Source of the DNA: Methanobacteriota archaeon
GTDB lineage: Archaea > Thermoplasmatota > Thermoplasmata > Methanomassiliicoccales > Methanomassiliicoccaceae
DNA: 64,000 nt
NCBI GenBank assembly: GCA_012518185.1
Contig: JAAYTA010000105.1
Location: 1 to 64,000 of the forward strand
Reading direction: 5' to 3'
Positions 1 through 8,697 of the stretch are shown here, in pieces. The translations under genes and the position numbers were made by a program. Below the pieces are notes generated by a model. The model was not told the origin of the DNA, searched no databases, and worked only from the letters and a program-made list of their open reading frames with translations. Position 1 is the stretch's first letter. Each line of letters starts with the position of its first letter.

Positions 1-140
1 AATTGAGCAAGATAATAGACCTTCCCACGAGGAGTTATGGACTCCCAGGGAGTCTGCTCATAAGATGGGCATACTCTCATACAGTATCCACATTGCAAGC
101 ATGCGAGCAGTTCTCTGTTGATGTCAGGCATTTGTACCAT
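1..140 (-). CDS. Fe-S cluster protein, HdrD/GlpC/LutA-like N-terminus (partial, runs off left edge)
   Basis: Reverse complement of 1-140 reads MVQMPDINRELLACLQCGYCMRVCPSYEQTPWESITPRGKVYYLAQ; CxxCxxCxxxCP 4Fe-4S motif; SD-like aggtg upstream. Absent from ORF track because truncated. Confidence 0.8.
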   Translation of the reverse strand, partial: MVQMPDINRELLACLQCGYCMRVCPSYEQTPWESITPRGKVYYLAQ

Positions 141-154
141 TAGTGCACCTCATG

Positions 155-188
155 ACAGTATATCGGCAGTATGTCGGAGTCATACTGT
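155..188. promoter_or_regulatory. Putative operator: tandem 11-bp repeat cagtat(a/g)tcgg plus inverted catactgt
   Basis: cagtatatcgg (156-166) directly followed by cagtatgtcgg (167-177), then atactgt (182-188) complementary to acagtat; 15 nt upstream of the Fe-S gene start. Confidence 0.45.
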
Positions 189-558
189 TAAGATGTAAAT
201 GAGACCTCTGTATGGAGAGAGATCACATATATTTATCTATTGGATACCGGCACAATCTCTGAGGGAACATTACCCTTTTGGCCACGTAGGGTGAGGCATA
301 ATACATATACATATGGCATAGCACATTTCTAAACAATTATAGTATCTCAATTGAAATTCTGCAAATATAAAATATTAATTTAATATAAATCGTAATAATA
401 ATTATTATAAATTGATATAGTGATTTTATATGTCTACCTATAGTTCTTCAGCCTATGGATCGTGTATATGCCATACGCACGGCAATACTGAGATCTGTCT
501 CTAATTATTACTTTTTAATTAATACTGAGAGGATATGACCGATCCTGACACCATCAAT

Positions 559-583
559 AATAATATATGAGTCATATATTATT
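559..583. promoter_or_regulatory. 25-bp perfect odd palindrome aataatatatgagtcatatattatt, putative operator overlapping a TATA-like element
   Basis: 12-bp perfect arms around a single central g; ~125 bp upstream of the Ehr-like operon. Confidence 0.55.
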
Positions 584-706
584 CGATTATTCCTGACTCG
601 TCCCGATACGTTTATGTGGTGGAATCAGATGATCCCATATCTTTAGGAAGGGTTATCTACGAGAATAAGCACACTTTGATCCATCAAGCTACTCGTAAAC
701 TTTCCA

Positions 707-2761
707 TTGATCGGCTATAACATGTTGTTTGTATCTATCATCCTGACCTCACTTGCTGGCGCGCTGCTGGCGGTGTTACTGAATAAACGAAGAGCTGGCA
801 TGCTCATCCCCTACATCGCAGCTGCGTTGAGTTCTGCTATGTTAATCGTTATGTCGGCACCAGTGCTCCTAGGCCATGGAGACGTAATACTATCTCTACC
901 TACTTATATCCAAAGACTCGGAGAATTCTCATTACGTGTGGACAGCCTATCTGCGTTCTTCCTAATCGTCATGGCCATAGTGACGATGTGCGTATCCATC
1001 TACTCCGTAGGATATCTTCGAGAATATGAGAATAAATATAATCTAGGAAGAATGGGATTTCTATTCAATATATTTATACTATCATTATGTATGGTATTCA
1101 CTGCAGGCAATGCCATATTATTCCTCATAATGTGGGAAATAATGTCTGTCTCATCCTATTTCTTAGTCATATATGAATGGAGGAGGGCAGATAGTGTCTC
1201 ATCAGGCCTGATGTATCTGGTAATGACACATGTTGGAACTGCATTTATAGCTGCAGCATTTTTACTAATGTGGACGCAGACAGGATCTTTTGATTTCACC
1301 TCATTTGCTGGCATCCGAGAAATGAGTGAATTATCAGGAACTATGCGTTCAGGAATATTCATTCTCCTACTATTGGGCTTTGGAACCAAAGCTGGGTTAG
1401 TGCCACTTCATATATGGCTTCCAAGGGCACATCCAGCTGCTCCATCTAATATATCTGCCCTGATGTCTGCTGTGATGGTCAAAACAGCAGCATATATGAT
1501 TATACGCTGTTGTTTCGGATTTCTGGGAGTCACTGAAGTATGGTGGGGCCTACTTGTTCTATTGATAGCCTGTATCTCTGCATTAGTTGGCGTAGTATAT
1601 GCTCTGGCAGAAACGGACATCAAACGCATATTAGCATATTCTACGGTTGAGAATATGGGCATTATATTCATTGGAATAGGAGCAGCTATGGTATTCCAGG
1701 CATTTAGCAATGGGGATTCTACTATTCCATACCTGGCTGATATAGCTGCCTTAGCTTTGGTAGCATCCCTGTTCCATGTAATGAGTCATGCATTGTTTAA
1801 GAGCTTGTTATTCATGGGCGCAGGAGCGGTAATCTCCTCCTCTCATACTCGTAACATTGAGAAGATGGGAGGAATCGGAAGAAGGATGCGATATACTGGT
1901 GCATTCTTCTTCGTAGGTGCATTATCTATATCGGCCATACCTCCTTTAAATGGATTCATAGGAGAATGGATGCTATTCCAGTCTCTGTTCCTTTCTCAGA
2001 CTATCGGGGATCCTATGGTCAATATTTTAATACCGGCTGCAGTAGCTGCTCTAGCATTAGCAGGAGCTATAGCTGCTGCATGTTTTGTACGCCTATATGG
2101 TGCAGTATTCTTAGCTAGGCCTAGAAGTGATCATGCAGAAAATGCTGAGGAAGCATCTAATTCTATGCTAGGGAGCATGATGATATTAGCCTCATTATGT
2201 GTTCTCACGGGTGTACTAGCGACCTTTATTGTAAGGATTGTAGACAAAGTATCTGCCTCTGTTCTTGGGACAAGTATAGCTTCAAAAGTGGTCGGTGGAA
2301 TTACCCTTAGTACGCCAGATGGAGGTTTTTCGCACATAAGTCCACTTGCAGTAGTCATAGTATTCCTATTGCTATTGCCCTTAGTGTACTTACTTTCTAA
2401 TCGACTAGGCGGCCCACAGAGGATAATGCGAGAGGATACTTGGGATTGCGGTACGCCACTTGGTCCACGCAACCAGTACACTGCCACTGGACACTCGCAA
2501 CCTTTAATACATTCATTTGGTCGCTATGTTGGTGTCAAGTCAGAAGTAAGTGAGACAAAATCTTCATCGCCACTCATACCTGCTCGCATGAAATTCCATC
2601 AAGAGGTTGAGCCAGTATTCGAACGCTATCTTTATCGCCCTATTCATCGTGCAGCAGTGGAATTATCCAATCGCATTGGATGGATACAGATGGGGAGCAT
2701 CCAGGCCTACCTGGCATACATCTTCGTCACACTCCTAGTGTTGTTGGTGGTATTCAGATGA
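707..2761 (+). CDS. Complex I/group-4 hydrogenase-like antiporter subunit (HyfB/NuoL type); TTG start at 707 or ATG at 722
   Basis: 684 aa multi-TM protein; motifs NILALMSAVMVKTAAYMIIR / KRILAYSTVENMGIIFIGIG typical of proton_antipo_M; operon context. Confidence 0.85.
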   Translation: MIGYNMLFVSIILTSLAGALLAVLLNKRRAGMLIPYIAAALSSAMLIVMSAPVLLGHGDVILSLPTYIQRLGEFSLRVDSLSAFFLIVMAIVTMCVSIYSVGYLREYENKYNLGRMGFLFNIFILSLCMVFTAGNAILFLIMWEIMSVSSYFLVIYEWRRADSVSSGLMYLVMTHVGTAFIAAAFLLMWTQTGSFDFTSFAGIREMSELSGTMRSGIFILLLLGFGTKAGLVPLHIWLPRAHPAAPSNISALMSAVMVKTAAYMIIRCCFGFLGVTEVWWGLLVLLIACISALVGVVYALAETDIKRILAYSTVENMGIIFIGIGAAMVFQAFSNGDSTIPYLADIAALALVASLFHVMSHALFKSLLFMGAGAVISSSHTRNIEKMGGIGRRMRYTGAFFFVGALSISAIPPLNGFIGEWMLFQSLFLSQTIGDPMVNILIPAAVAALALAGAIAAACFVRLYGAVFLARPRSDHAENAEEASNSMLGSMMILASLCVLTGVLATFIVRIVDKVSASVLGTSIASKVVGGITLSTPDGGFSHISPLAVVIVFLLLLPLVYLLSNRLGGPQRIMREDTWDCGTPLGPRNQYTATGHSQPLIHSFGRYVGVKSEVSETKSSSPLIPARMKFHQEVEPVFERYLYRPIHRAAVELSNRIGWIQMGSIQAYLAYIFVTLLVLLVVFR

Positions 2762-3693
2762 TAATAGAGTTAATTCAAACCTTTCTGCTATTAGCACTGG
2801 CTCCCCTAGTGACCGGAATCATACGCTCACTTAAAGCTCGTATGCAGGGGCGGAAGGGTCCAAGCGTGTTACAGCCATATCGTGACTTGCTCAAATTACT
2901 ATATAAGTCATCTATACGATCTAGGGACTCTTCATGGGTACTATCAATTGCACCGTACGTATGCATGGCTGCAGTGATAGCGGCGGCCTTGTTAGTCCCG
3001 GTAATCTATACAGGTACTTTTGGCCTAATAGGGGACCTGCTTTTACTGATATATTTACTAGCAATAGTTAGATTCTTCACTACTCTAGCTGCATTAGATG
3101 CTGGTTCAACATTCGGAGGGATGGGATCAAGTAGAGAATTATTCATATCCTCCATAGTAGAGCCTACAATGCTACTGTCTATATTCACTGTAGGATTAAT
3201 TTCCAGTACTACAGATCTAGGCGGTATATCAATGAATATGGCCTCTACAGGATTAGATCTAATAGAGCCATCCTTATTACTGGCTGCTGCAGCCTTCTTC
3301 ATAGCCATTTTAGCTGAAAACTCTAGAGTCCCAGTTGATAATCCAGCAACTCATCTTGAACTTACTATGGTTCATGAGGCAATGGTCTTAGAGTATTCAG
3401 GAAAGGATCTAGCGTTGATGGAATATGCATCCATGACCAAGTTGCTAGTATTTTTCACCCTAATGGCCAATATATTCTTTCCTTGGGGGATTGCTACTTC
3501 TATGGATCCGATAGCACTAGCCATCGGTTTGCTAGCTTACTTGGTCAAAATTAGCATCCTAACTCTAGCCATCGCAGTTGTCGAATCTTCTATGGCTAAA
3601 ATGAGATTATTCCGTTTACCCAATTTGTTTACTATGGCATTTATACTATCTTTATTAGCAGTAATAGCGTACTACATCTTGGGGGTGGCCTGA
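2758..3693 (+). CDS. HyfC/NuoH-like membrane anchor subunit
   Basis: ORF from 2680 but homologous start ATG 2758 (MIIELIQTFLLLALAPLVTGIIRSLKARMQGRKGPSVLQPYRDLLKLL), the NuoH/HyfC N-terminal signature. Confidence 0.88.
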   Translation: MIIELIQTFLLLALAPLVTGIIRSLKARMQGRKGPSVLQPYRDLLKLLYKSSIRSRDSSWVLSIAPYVCMAAVIAAALLVPVIYTGTFGLIGDLLLLIYLLAIVRFFTTLAALDAGSTFGGMGSSRELFISSIVEPTMLLSIFTVGLISSTTDLGGISMNMASTGLDLIEPSLLLAAAAFFIAILAENSRVPVDNPATHLELTMVHEAMVLEYSGKDLALMEYASMTKLLVFFTLMANIFFPWGIATSMDPIALAIGLLAYLVKISILTLAIAVVESSMAKMRLFRLPNLFTMAFILSLLAVIAYYILGVA

Positions 3694-3708
3694 ATTAACG
3701 CTATTCCC

Positions 3709-4359
3709 ATGAATTTGATTGACGGACTAGCTGCCACTTTCTTACTAATAGCCATCCTTGCGGTGGCTAGTGGTCGAGTTTTGTCTCTGGTCCGATTATA
3801 TTCTTTACACTCTATCGTGTTAGGGATAACAGCTGCAGCAGTAGCAGCATTGACTAATGCTGGACACATCTACATTGTGGCTGCATTAACGATAGCGCTG
3901 AAAGGTGCTCTTATCCCGTGGGGACTTAGATATGTAATCGAAAAGATCGGAGTGCATAGGGAAGTGGAACCCTTAGTCCCACTACCTGTCTCACTCCTCA
4001 TATGCGGAGTCCTCACAGCACTGAGCTTCTACATAGTCCAACCAATAGTCACTGGACATGATATATTGGAGACCATAACTAAAAATTCCCTTCCGATGTC
4101 ATTGGCCGTCATATTCATCGGATTTTTCATGATGATTGCACGTAAGAAAGCCATCACGCAGATCATCGGATTGCTTATAATGGAAAATGGGCTATTCATG
4201 GCTGCCTATGCAGTAGCATATGGTATGCCACTCATAGTTGAGTTAGGTGTATTCTTTGACATACTCATGGCGGCAATAATCTTAGGATTGCTGGCCTTCC
4301 GAATCAATCGCACCTTTGACACAGTAGATACGACCATACTTAGGAGGTTACACGATTGA
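3709..4359 (+). CDS. HyfE-like membrane subunit (NuoK-related)
   Basis: 216 aa, ~6 TM, position between HyfC and HyfF homologs; IIGLLIMENGLFMAAYAV motif. Confidence 0.82.
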   Translation: MNLIDGLAATFLLIAILAVASGRVLSLVRLYSLHSIVLGITAAAVAALTNAGHIYIVAALTIALKGALIPWGLRYVIEKIGVHREVEPLVPLPVSLLICGVLTALSFYIVQPIVTGHDILETITKNSLPMSLAVIFIGFFMMIARKKAITQIIGLLIMENGLFMAAYAVAYGMPLIVELGVFFDILMAAIILGLLAFRINRTFDTVDTTILRRLHD

Positions 4360-5825
4360 TTGAATTACTCTTACTTATCCCATTAGTCACAACATTCTTA
4401 CTATATCCTATGCGTCACAAGCGCGCTGTAGAGGCAATATCAGTGTTAGCTTCGCTGATCACCTTTGCTGCAACAATCTACCTAGCCTATCAGGTCTACT
4501 ATCACGGGACGATAGATGAGGGCCTACTGTACATGGATGCATTATCTACATACATCTTATTCCTCATTGCATTAGTAGGCCTGGTAGCTAACCTGTATTC
4601 GGTGTCCTATATAGGATTAGAGTTGAAAGATGGAACTATAGGTAAATCCAAACTACGTAATTTCCACTTATTCTTCCACTTATTCATATTCACCATGATA
4701 TTGGTAGGCGTATCGGATAATTTGGGCATAATATGGATAGCTATTGAAGGCACAACCTTAGCATCTGCTTATCTAGTAGGCTTTTACGATCGGGATACCT
4801 CAGTAGAGGCTGCCTGGAAATACCTAATAATATGCTCAGTAGGTATTACACTAGCTCTACTAGGCACCGTATTATTGTATGCTTCATCAGTCAACATTCT
4901 AGGAGGTGCCTCAGATGCTCTAAGTTGGTCTACTCTTATGGATCCAACTGTATTAGCTAATTTAGATGTTGGTCTGTTACGAATCGCTTTCATCCTAGTG
5001 CTAATTGGATATGGGACTAAGGTTGGATTAGCACCTATGCATACATGGCTGCCTGACGCCCACTCCCAGGCGCCAACTCCTGTATCGGCACTATTGTCAG
5101 CGGTCTTGCTAAACTGTGCTATGTATGGCATCCTACGTTTCCATCTCATAATTTCAGGTTCAGCCATTGGCCCTGAATTCAGTAGTAATCTACTACTCTT
5201 GTTTGGATTATTATCATTAGCTACAGCAGCAGCATTCATAGTACTTTCAAAAGACTACAAACGTATGTTGGCCTACTCTTCAATAGAGCATATGGGCATA
5301 ATCGCTGTAGGCTTTGGCGTTGGTGCTCCATTAGCCATTATGGGAGCATTATTCCACATGCTAAATCATGCCTTAACTAAGACCTTATTATTCTTTGGAG
5401 CAGGTAATATACTTCAGCGTTATAAAACTCGGGAGATCACAGAAGTAAGGGGATTAGTATCAGCCATGCCTGCTACTGCGATACTAGTTATAGGCGGTGC
5501 ATTAGCTATAGTCGGATGCCCTCCTTTCGCCACTTTCATCAGTGAAATAATGATATTAGCAGGAACCATAATGGAGGGCGATCTACTAGTAGCAGCTCTA
5601 TATTTGGGCCTACTCGCTGTAGTATTCGCGGCCTTATTGTATCAGGTAGGCCGAATGGTGTTCGGCGATGCTCCTGATATGGAGCAGGGGGAGATCAGTA
5701 AATGGAGGCCCGTGTTGATGGTTCCATTACTGGCAGCTATAGGTATTCTCGGACTTTGGATGCCCAATGTATTAGAGACAGCATTAGAGCAAATGACTTC
5801 ACTCTTCATGGGAGGGATGACATGA
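4356..5825 (+). CDS. HyfF-like antiporter subunit (NuoN/M type), TTG start
   Basis: 489 aa; GTKVGLAPMHTWLPDAHSQAPTPVSALLSAVLLNCAMYGILRF signature. Confidence 0.87.
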   Translation: MIELLLLIPLVTTFLLYPMRHKRAVEAISVLASLITFAATIYLAYQVYYHGTIDEGLLYMDALSTYILFLIALVGLVANLYSVSYIGLELKDGTIGKSKLRNFHLFFHLFIFTMILVGVSDNLGIIWIAIEGTTLASAYLVGFYDRDTSVEAAWKYLIICSVGITLALLGTVLLYASSVNILGGASDALSWSTLMDPTVLANLDVGLLRIAFILVLIGYGTKVGLAPMHTWLPDAHSQAPTPVSALLSAVLLNCAMYGILRFHLIISGSAIGPEFSSNLLLLFGLLSLATAAAFIVLSKDYKRMLAYSSIEHMGIIAVGFGVGAPLAIMGALFHMLNHALTKTLLFFGAGNILQRYKTREITEVRGLVSAMPATAILVIGGALAIVGCPPFATFISEIMILAGTIMEGDLLVAALYLGLLAVVFAALLYQVGRMVFGDAPDMEQGEISKWRPVLMVPLLAAIGILGLWMPNVLETALEQMTSLFMGGMT

Positions 5826-7378
5826 GCTTCAACGATGGATTAATACGTAAAATTTCATCGATGGCAGAACGCTTAGAGCATCGGGGGGAGCTACTACATG
5901 TGGCTACATCTCGAGACCAATTCGTAGATCTAGTAGATATCATCCATAAGGTCGGTGGGCGTCTAGTAAGCCTGCATGCTACTGATGAGCGCGCTACAGC
6001 AGAATCATTTATGATGTATGCTATTTTAGATCATGATGGTTGCCTTATCGAAGTGGTAAGTCCAGTATGGGATGGTGTACCATTCCAATCTCTAGTGCCA
6101 AGAGTGCATGCAGCTAACTGGTATGAGCGTGAGATACAAGATATGTTTGGACTCACTCCTCATGGCCATCCCGATCCTCGCCCACTCGTATTGTATGATG
6201 ATTGGCCACAAGATACATTTCCTCTGCGTAAGGATTTTGATTCCTCAATAGATATACCGCGAATTCCGAGAGAATATAAATATCGCCACATGGAGGGAGA
6301 TGGTGTATTCGAGATCCCGGTAGGTCCAGTTCATGCTGGAGTTATAGAGCCTGGCCATTTCCGATTTTCTGTTGCAGGCGAACCTATTATGGCACTGGAG
6401 ATCCGACTTGGATATGTGCATAGGGGGGTAGAGAAACTCTCCGAAACTATGCCATATCATAAGGGCGTTATCTTGGCCGAAAGGATCTCTGGTGACACAT
6501 CAGCTGCGCACTCTGCAGCCTACTGCCAATCAGTTGAACAACTCTTTGAAATCAAGGCGCCAGAGAGGGCAGAGTATATTAGAACAATAATTTTAGAGCT
6601 AGAGCGCTTGTACAATCACCTAGGAGATATTTCTGGCATCGCACTTGATACTGCATTTGCAGTACCTGCTGCAGATGGCTATGTGCTCAGAGAGAGAGTG
6701 TTGGAGCTTAATGAGTGGTTGACAGGATCTCGCCTACTTCGCTCTATAAATACAATCGGAGGTGTCAATAAAGACATTGATAGGGACAAATCAGCTAAGT
6801 TATTATCTCATTTGGTTGATCTCCGTTTGCAATTTGAACGCCTATCTAGCACTATGATGTCATCTGTATCTATGCTAGATCGTGTTGAGGGAACAGGGAT
6901 TTTGAGCAAGGAAAATGCTAGATCCCTTGGTTGTGTGGGACCAATAGCCAGAGCTAGTGGTGTCGATATAGATACGAGGCGAGATCATCCCTATGCTGCA
7001 TATCCAGACATGTCATTTCGTATCCCTTTGCAGAAGTCTGGAGATGTTTATGCTAGAACTGTTGTAAGAATAGATGAAGTGAGAGAATCATTCGCTATAA
7101 TCGAGCAAGCCTTAGACAGGATACCAAATGGCTCAATCTGCACTGAGTTTACTGGAGCGCCTATCAAAACAACAGCACTTTCTTTAGTGGAAGCATCTCG
7201 TGGTGAACTTATGCATTGGATGATCGGCGAAGAGGAAAAACCATTTCGCCATAAGATTCGTGATCCTAGTTTCTGCAACTGGCTAGGTCTAGAACTCGCA
7301 GTGCGTGGAGACATTGTACCTGATTTTCCACTGGTAAACAAAAGCTTTAGCTTATCATATGCTGGAAACGATCTGTGA
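5822..7378 (+). CDS. HyfG/NuoCD-like fusion large subunit without Ni-Fe ligand cysteines (Ehr type)
   Basis: True start ATG 5822 (MSFNDGLIRK). NuoC-like N-terminus (YEREIQDMFGLTPHGHPDPRPLVLYDDWP) fused to a hydrogenase-large-subunit fold; L1 motif reads RISGDTSAAHS and the C-terminus reads LVNKSFSLSYAGNDL. Confidence 0.88.
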   Translation: MSFNDGLIRKISSMAERLEHRGELLHVATSRDQFVDLVDIIHKVGGRLVSLHATDERATAESFMMYAILDHDGCLIEVVSPVWDGVPFQSLVPRVHAANWYEREIQDMFGLTPHGHPDPRPLVLYDDWPQDTFPLRKDFDSSIDIPRIPREYKYRHMEGDGVFEIPVGPVHAGVIEPGHFRFSVAGEPIMALEIRLGYVHRGVEKLSETMPYHKGVILAERISGDTSAAHSAAYCQSVEQLFEIKAPERAEYIRTIILELERLYNHLGDISGIALDTAFAVPAADGYVLRERVLELNEWLTGSRLLRSINTIGGVNKDIDRDKSAKLLSHLVDLRLQFERLSSTMMSSVSMLDRVEGTGILSKENARSLGCVGPIARASGVDIDTRRDHPYAAYPDMSFRIPLQKSGDVYARTVVRIDEVRESFAIIEQALDRIPNGSICTEFTGAPIKTTALSLVEASRGELMHWMIGEEEKPFRHKIRDPSFCNWLGLELAVRGDIVPDFPLVNKSFSLSYAGNDL

Positions 7379-7384
7379 GGGAAG

Positions 7385-7708
7385 ATGATACTAAAATTAC
7401 TAAGACGATTACTTGGAAGGAGATCAAGAACAATTCAATATCCTATTGAACAGCCAATAATTCCTGCGGAATTTATGGGTTGCCCTGAGGCAGACATGAA
7501 TAGATGCGATCGCTGTGATCAATGCATTGCGTCATGTCCAGTATCTGCACTCGACTTCGTAGATGAGGGACTCCAGTTAGATCTCTCATTATGTGTATTC
7601 TGTGGAGAATGTGCACGAGTATGCCCAGAATGTATAGTTATGAGCGATAAATTTGAACTAGCCTCCAAGAGTAAAGAGGGATTGAAGGTGGTGTTCACTT
7701 ATGGATGA
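7385..7708 (+). CDS. 2[4Fe-4S] ferredoxin-like subunit (HyfH/NuoI type)
   Basis: CDRCDQCIASCP and CVFCGECARVCP. Confidence 0.87.
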   Translation: MILKLLRRLLGRRSRTIQYPIEQPIIPAEFMGCPEADMNRCDRCDQCIASCPVSALDFVDEGLQLDLSLCVFCGECARVCPECIVMSDKFELASKSKEGLKVVFTYG

Positions 7709-8168
7709 ATCTACAGAGCAACTTGGAAAGCAGTTACAGGAACGTATCCATCAACTATTCGGGCGATCCCTAGGCATACGTGAAGTAGACGCCGGCTCTT
7801 GCAATGGCTGTGAGGTGGAAGTGAATGCCCTTACCAATGCTATCCATGATATTGAGAGATTTGGTATGCATATAGTGGCCTCCCCTAGGCATGCTGATAT
7901 GTTATTAGTCACGGGGGCAGTTACTAGAAATATGGAGATGCCATTGATAAAGACGTATCGAGCAACACCATCACCCAAGATGGTGGTAGCCATGGGATCT
8001 TGTGCAGCCTCTGGTGGGCCATTTTTATCATCTTATGCAGTAGTGGGACCTGTCGATAGCCTCATACCAGTAGATGTGTACATCCCGGGATGTCCTCCTC
8101 GACCGCAAGCCATAATTCATGGCATAATGGTGGCTCTAGATTTGTTGGAAGAAGCTAATAATCGATAA
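7701..8168 (+). CDS. HyfI/NuoB-like small subunit
   Basis: SCNGCEVEVNAL...MGSCAASGG...PGCPPRPQAIIHGI; all N2-cluster cysteines kept. Confidence 0.9.
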   Translation: MDESTEQLGKQLQERIHQLFGRSLGIREVDAGSCNGCEVEVNALTNAIHDIERFGMHIVASPRHADMLLVTGAVTRNMEMPLIKTYRATPSPKMVVAMGSCAASGGPFLSSYAVVGPVDSLIPVDVYIPGCPPRPQAIIHGIMVALDLLEEANNR

Positions 8169-8172
8169 TTAT

Positions 8173-8592
8173 TCAGCGTACCACAATTACACTACAGCGC
8201 GAGTTGCGATAAATAAATTCTGACACACTACCTATCAGAACTCGACCCAAAGTGCTCTTACCTGACGTGCCAACAATCACTGCTCCAACTTGAAGACGTT
8301 CAGCGGCATCAATGACTGCTTCGTAAATATCTCCTCCCTCTAGAAGAGCCGTAGCTTCCACTCCACTTGCAGAAGCAAGTTCTTTCAACTCCTCTAATTT
8401 CTCCATCCCTTCATCAATAGAGGCCTGCTTTTCAGATTCGTTGCTCTTACTGACAACATATATCATATACAGTTTAGAGGAGGCCAAATTGGCCAATTCG
8501 ATAGCATATTGTGCAGCCTTCATTGAATGAGGCTTACCATCAGTCGCCAGGAGCAGGTTCTTCTTTTGGATGAGCCTCTCCGTCTTATTCAT
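8173..8592 (-). CDS. Universal stress protein (UspA family); alternative upstream start at 8661
   Basis: LLLATDGKPHSMKAAQYAIELA...AVIVGTSGKSTLGRVLIGSVSEFIYRNSRCSVIVVR. Confidence 0.88.
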   Translation of the reverse strand: MNKTERLIQKKNLLLATDGKPHSMKAAQYAIELANLASSKLYMIYVVSKSNESEKQASIDEGMEKLEELKELASASGVEATALLEGGDIYEAVIDAAERLQVGAVIVGTSGKSTLGRVLIGSVSEFIYRNSRCSVIVVR

Positions 8593-8697
8593 ATCTATCA
8601 GTACAGCATGGTAACGTATATTAATAGCATTATCGAGATAGAGCTCGAAATCATAATGCAAAGATAGAATAAGGTATTGTTCTCATCTTAGATAATC

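Noticed and set aside
361-420. AT-rich palindrome ataataattattat and similar runs
   Set aside because: Low-complexity AT sequence; weak as an operator compared with 559-583.
4784-5239. 151-aa antisense ORF in HyfF-like gene
   Set aside because: Antisense of a conserved antiporter subunit; no independent evidence.
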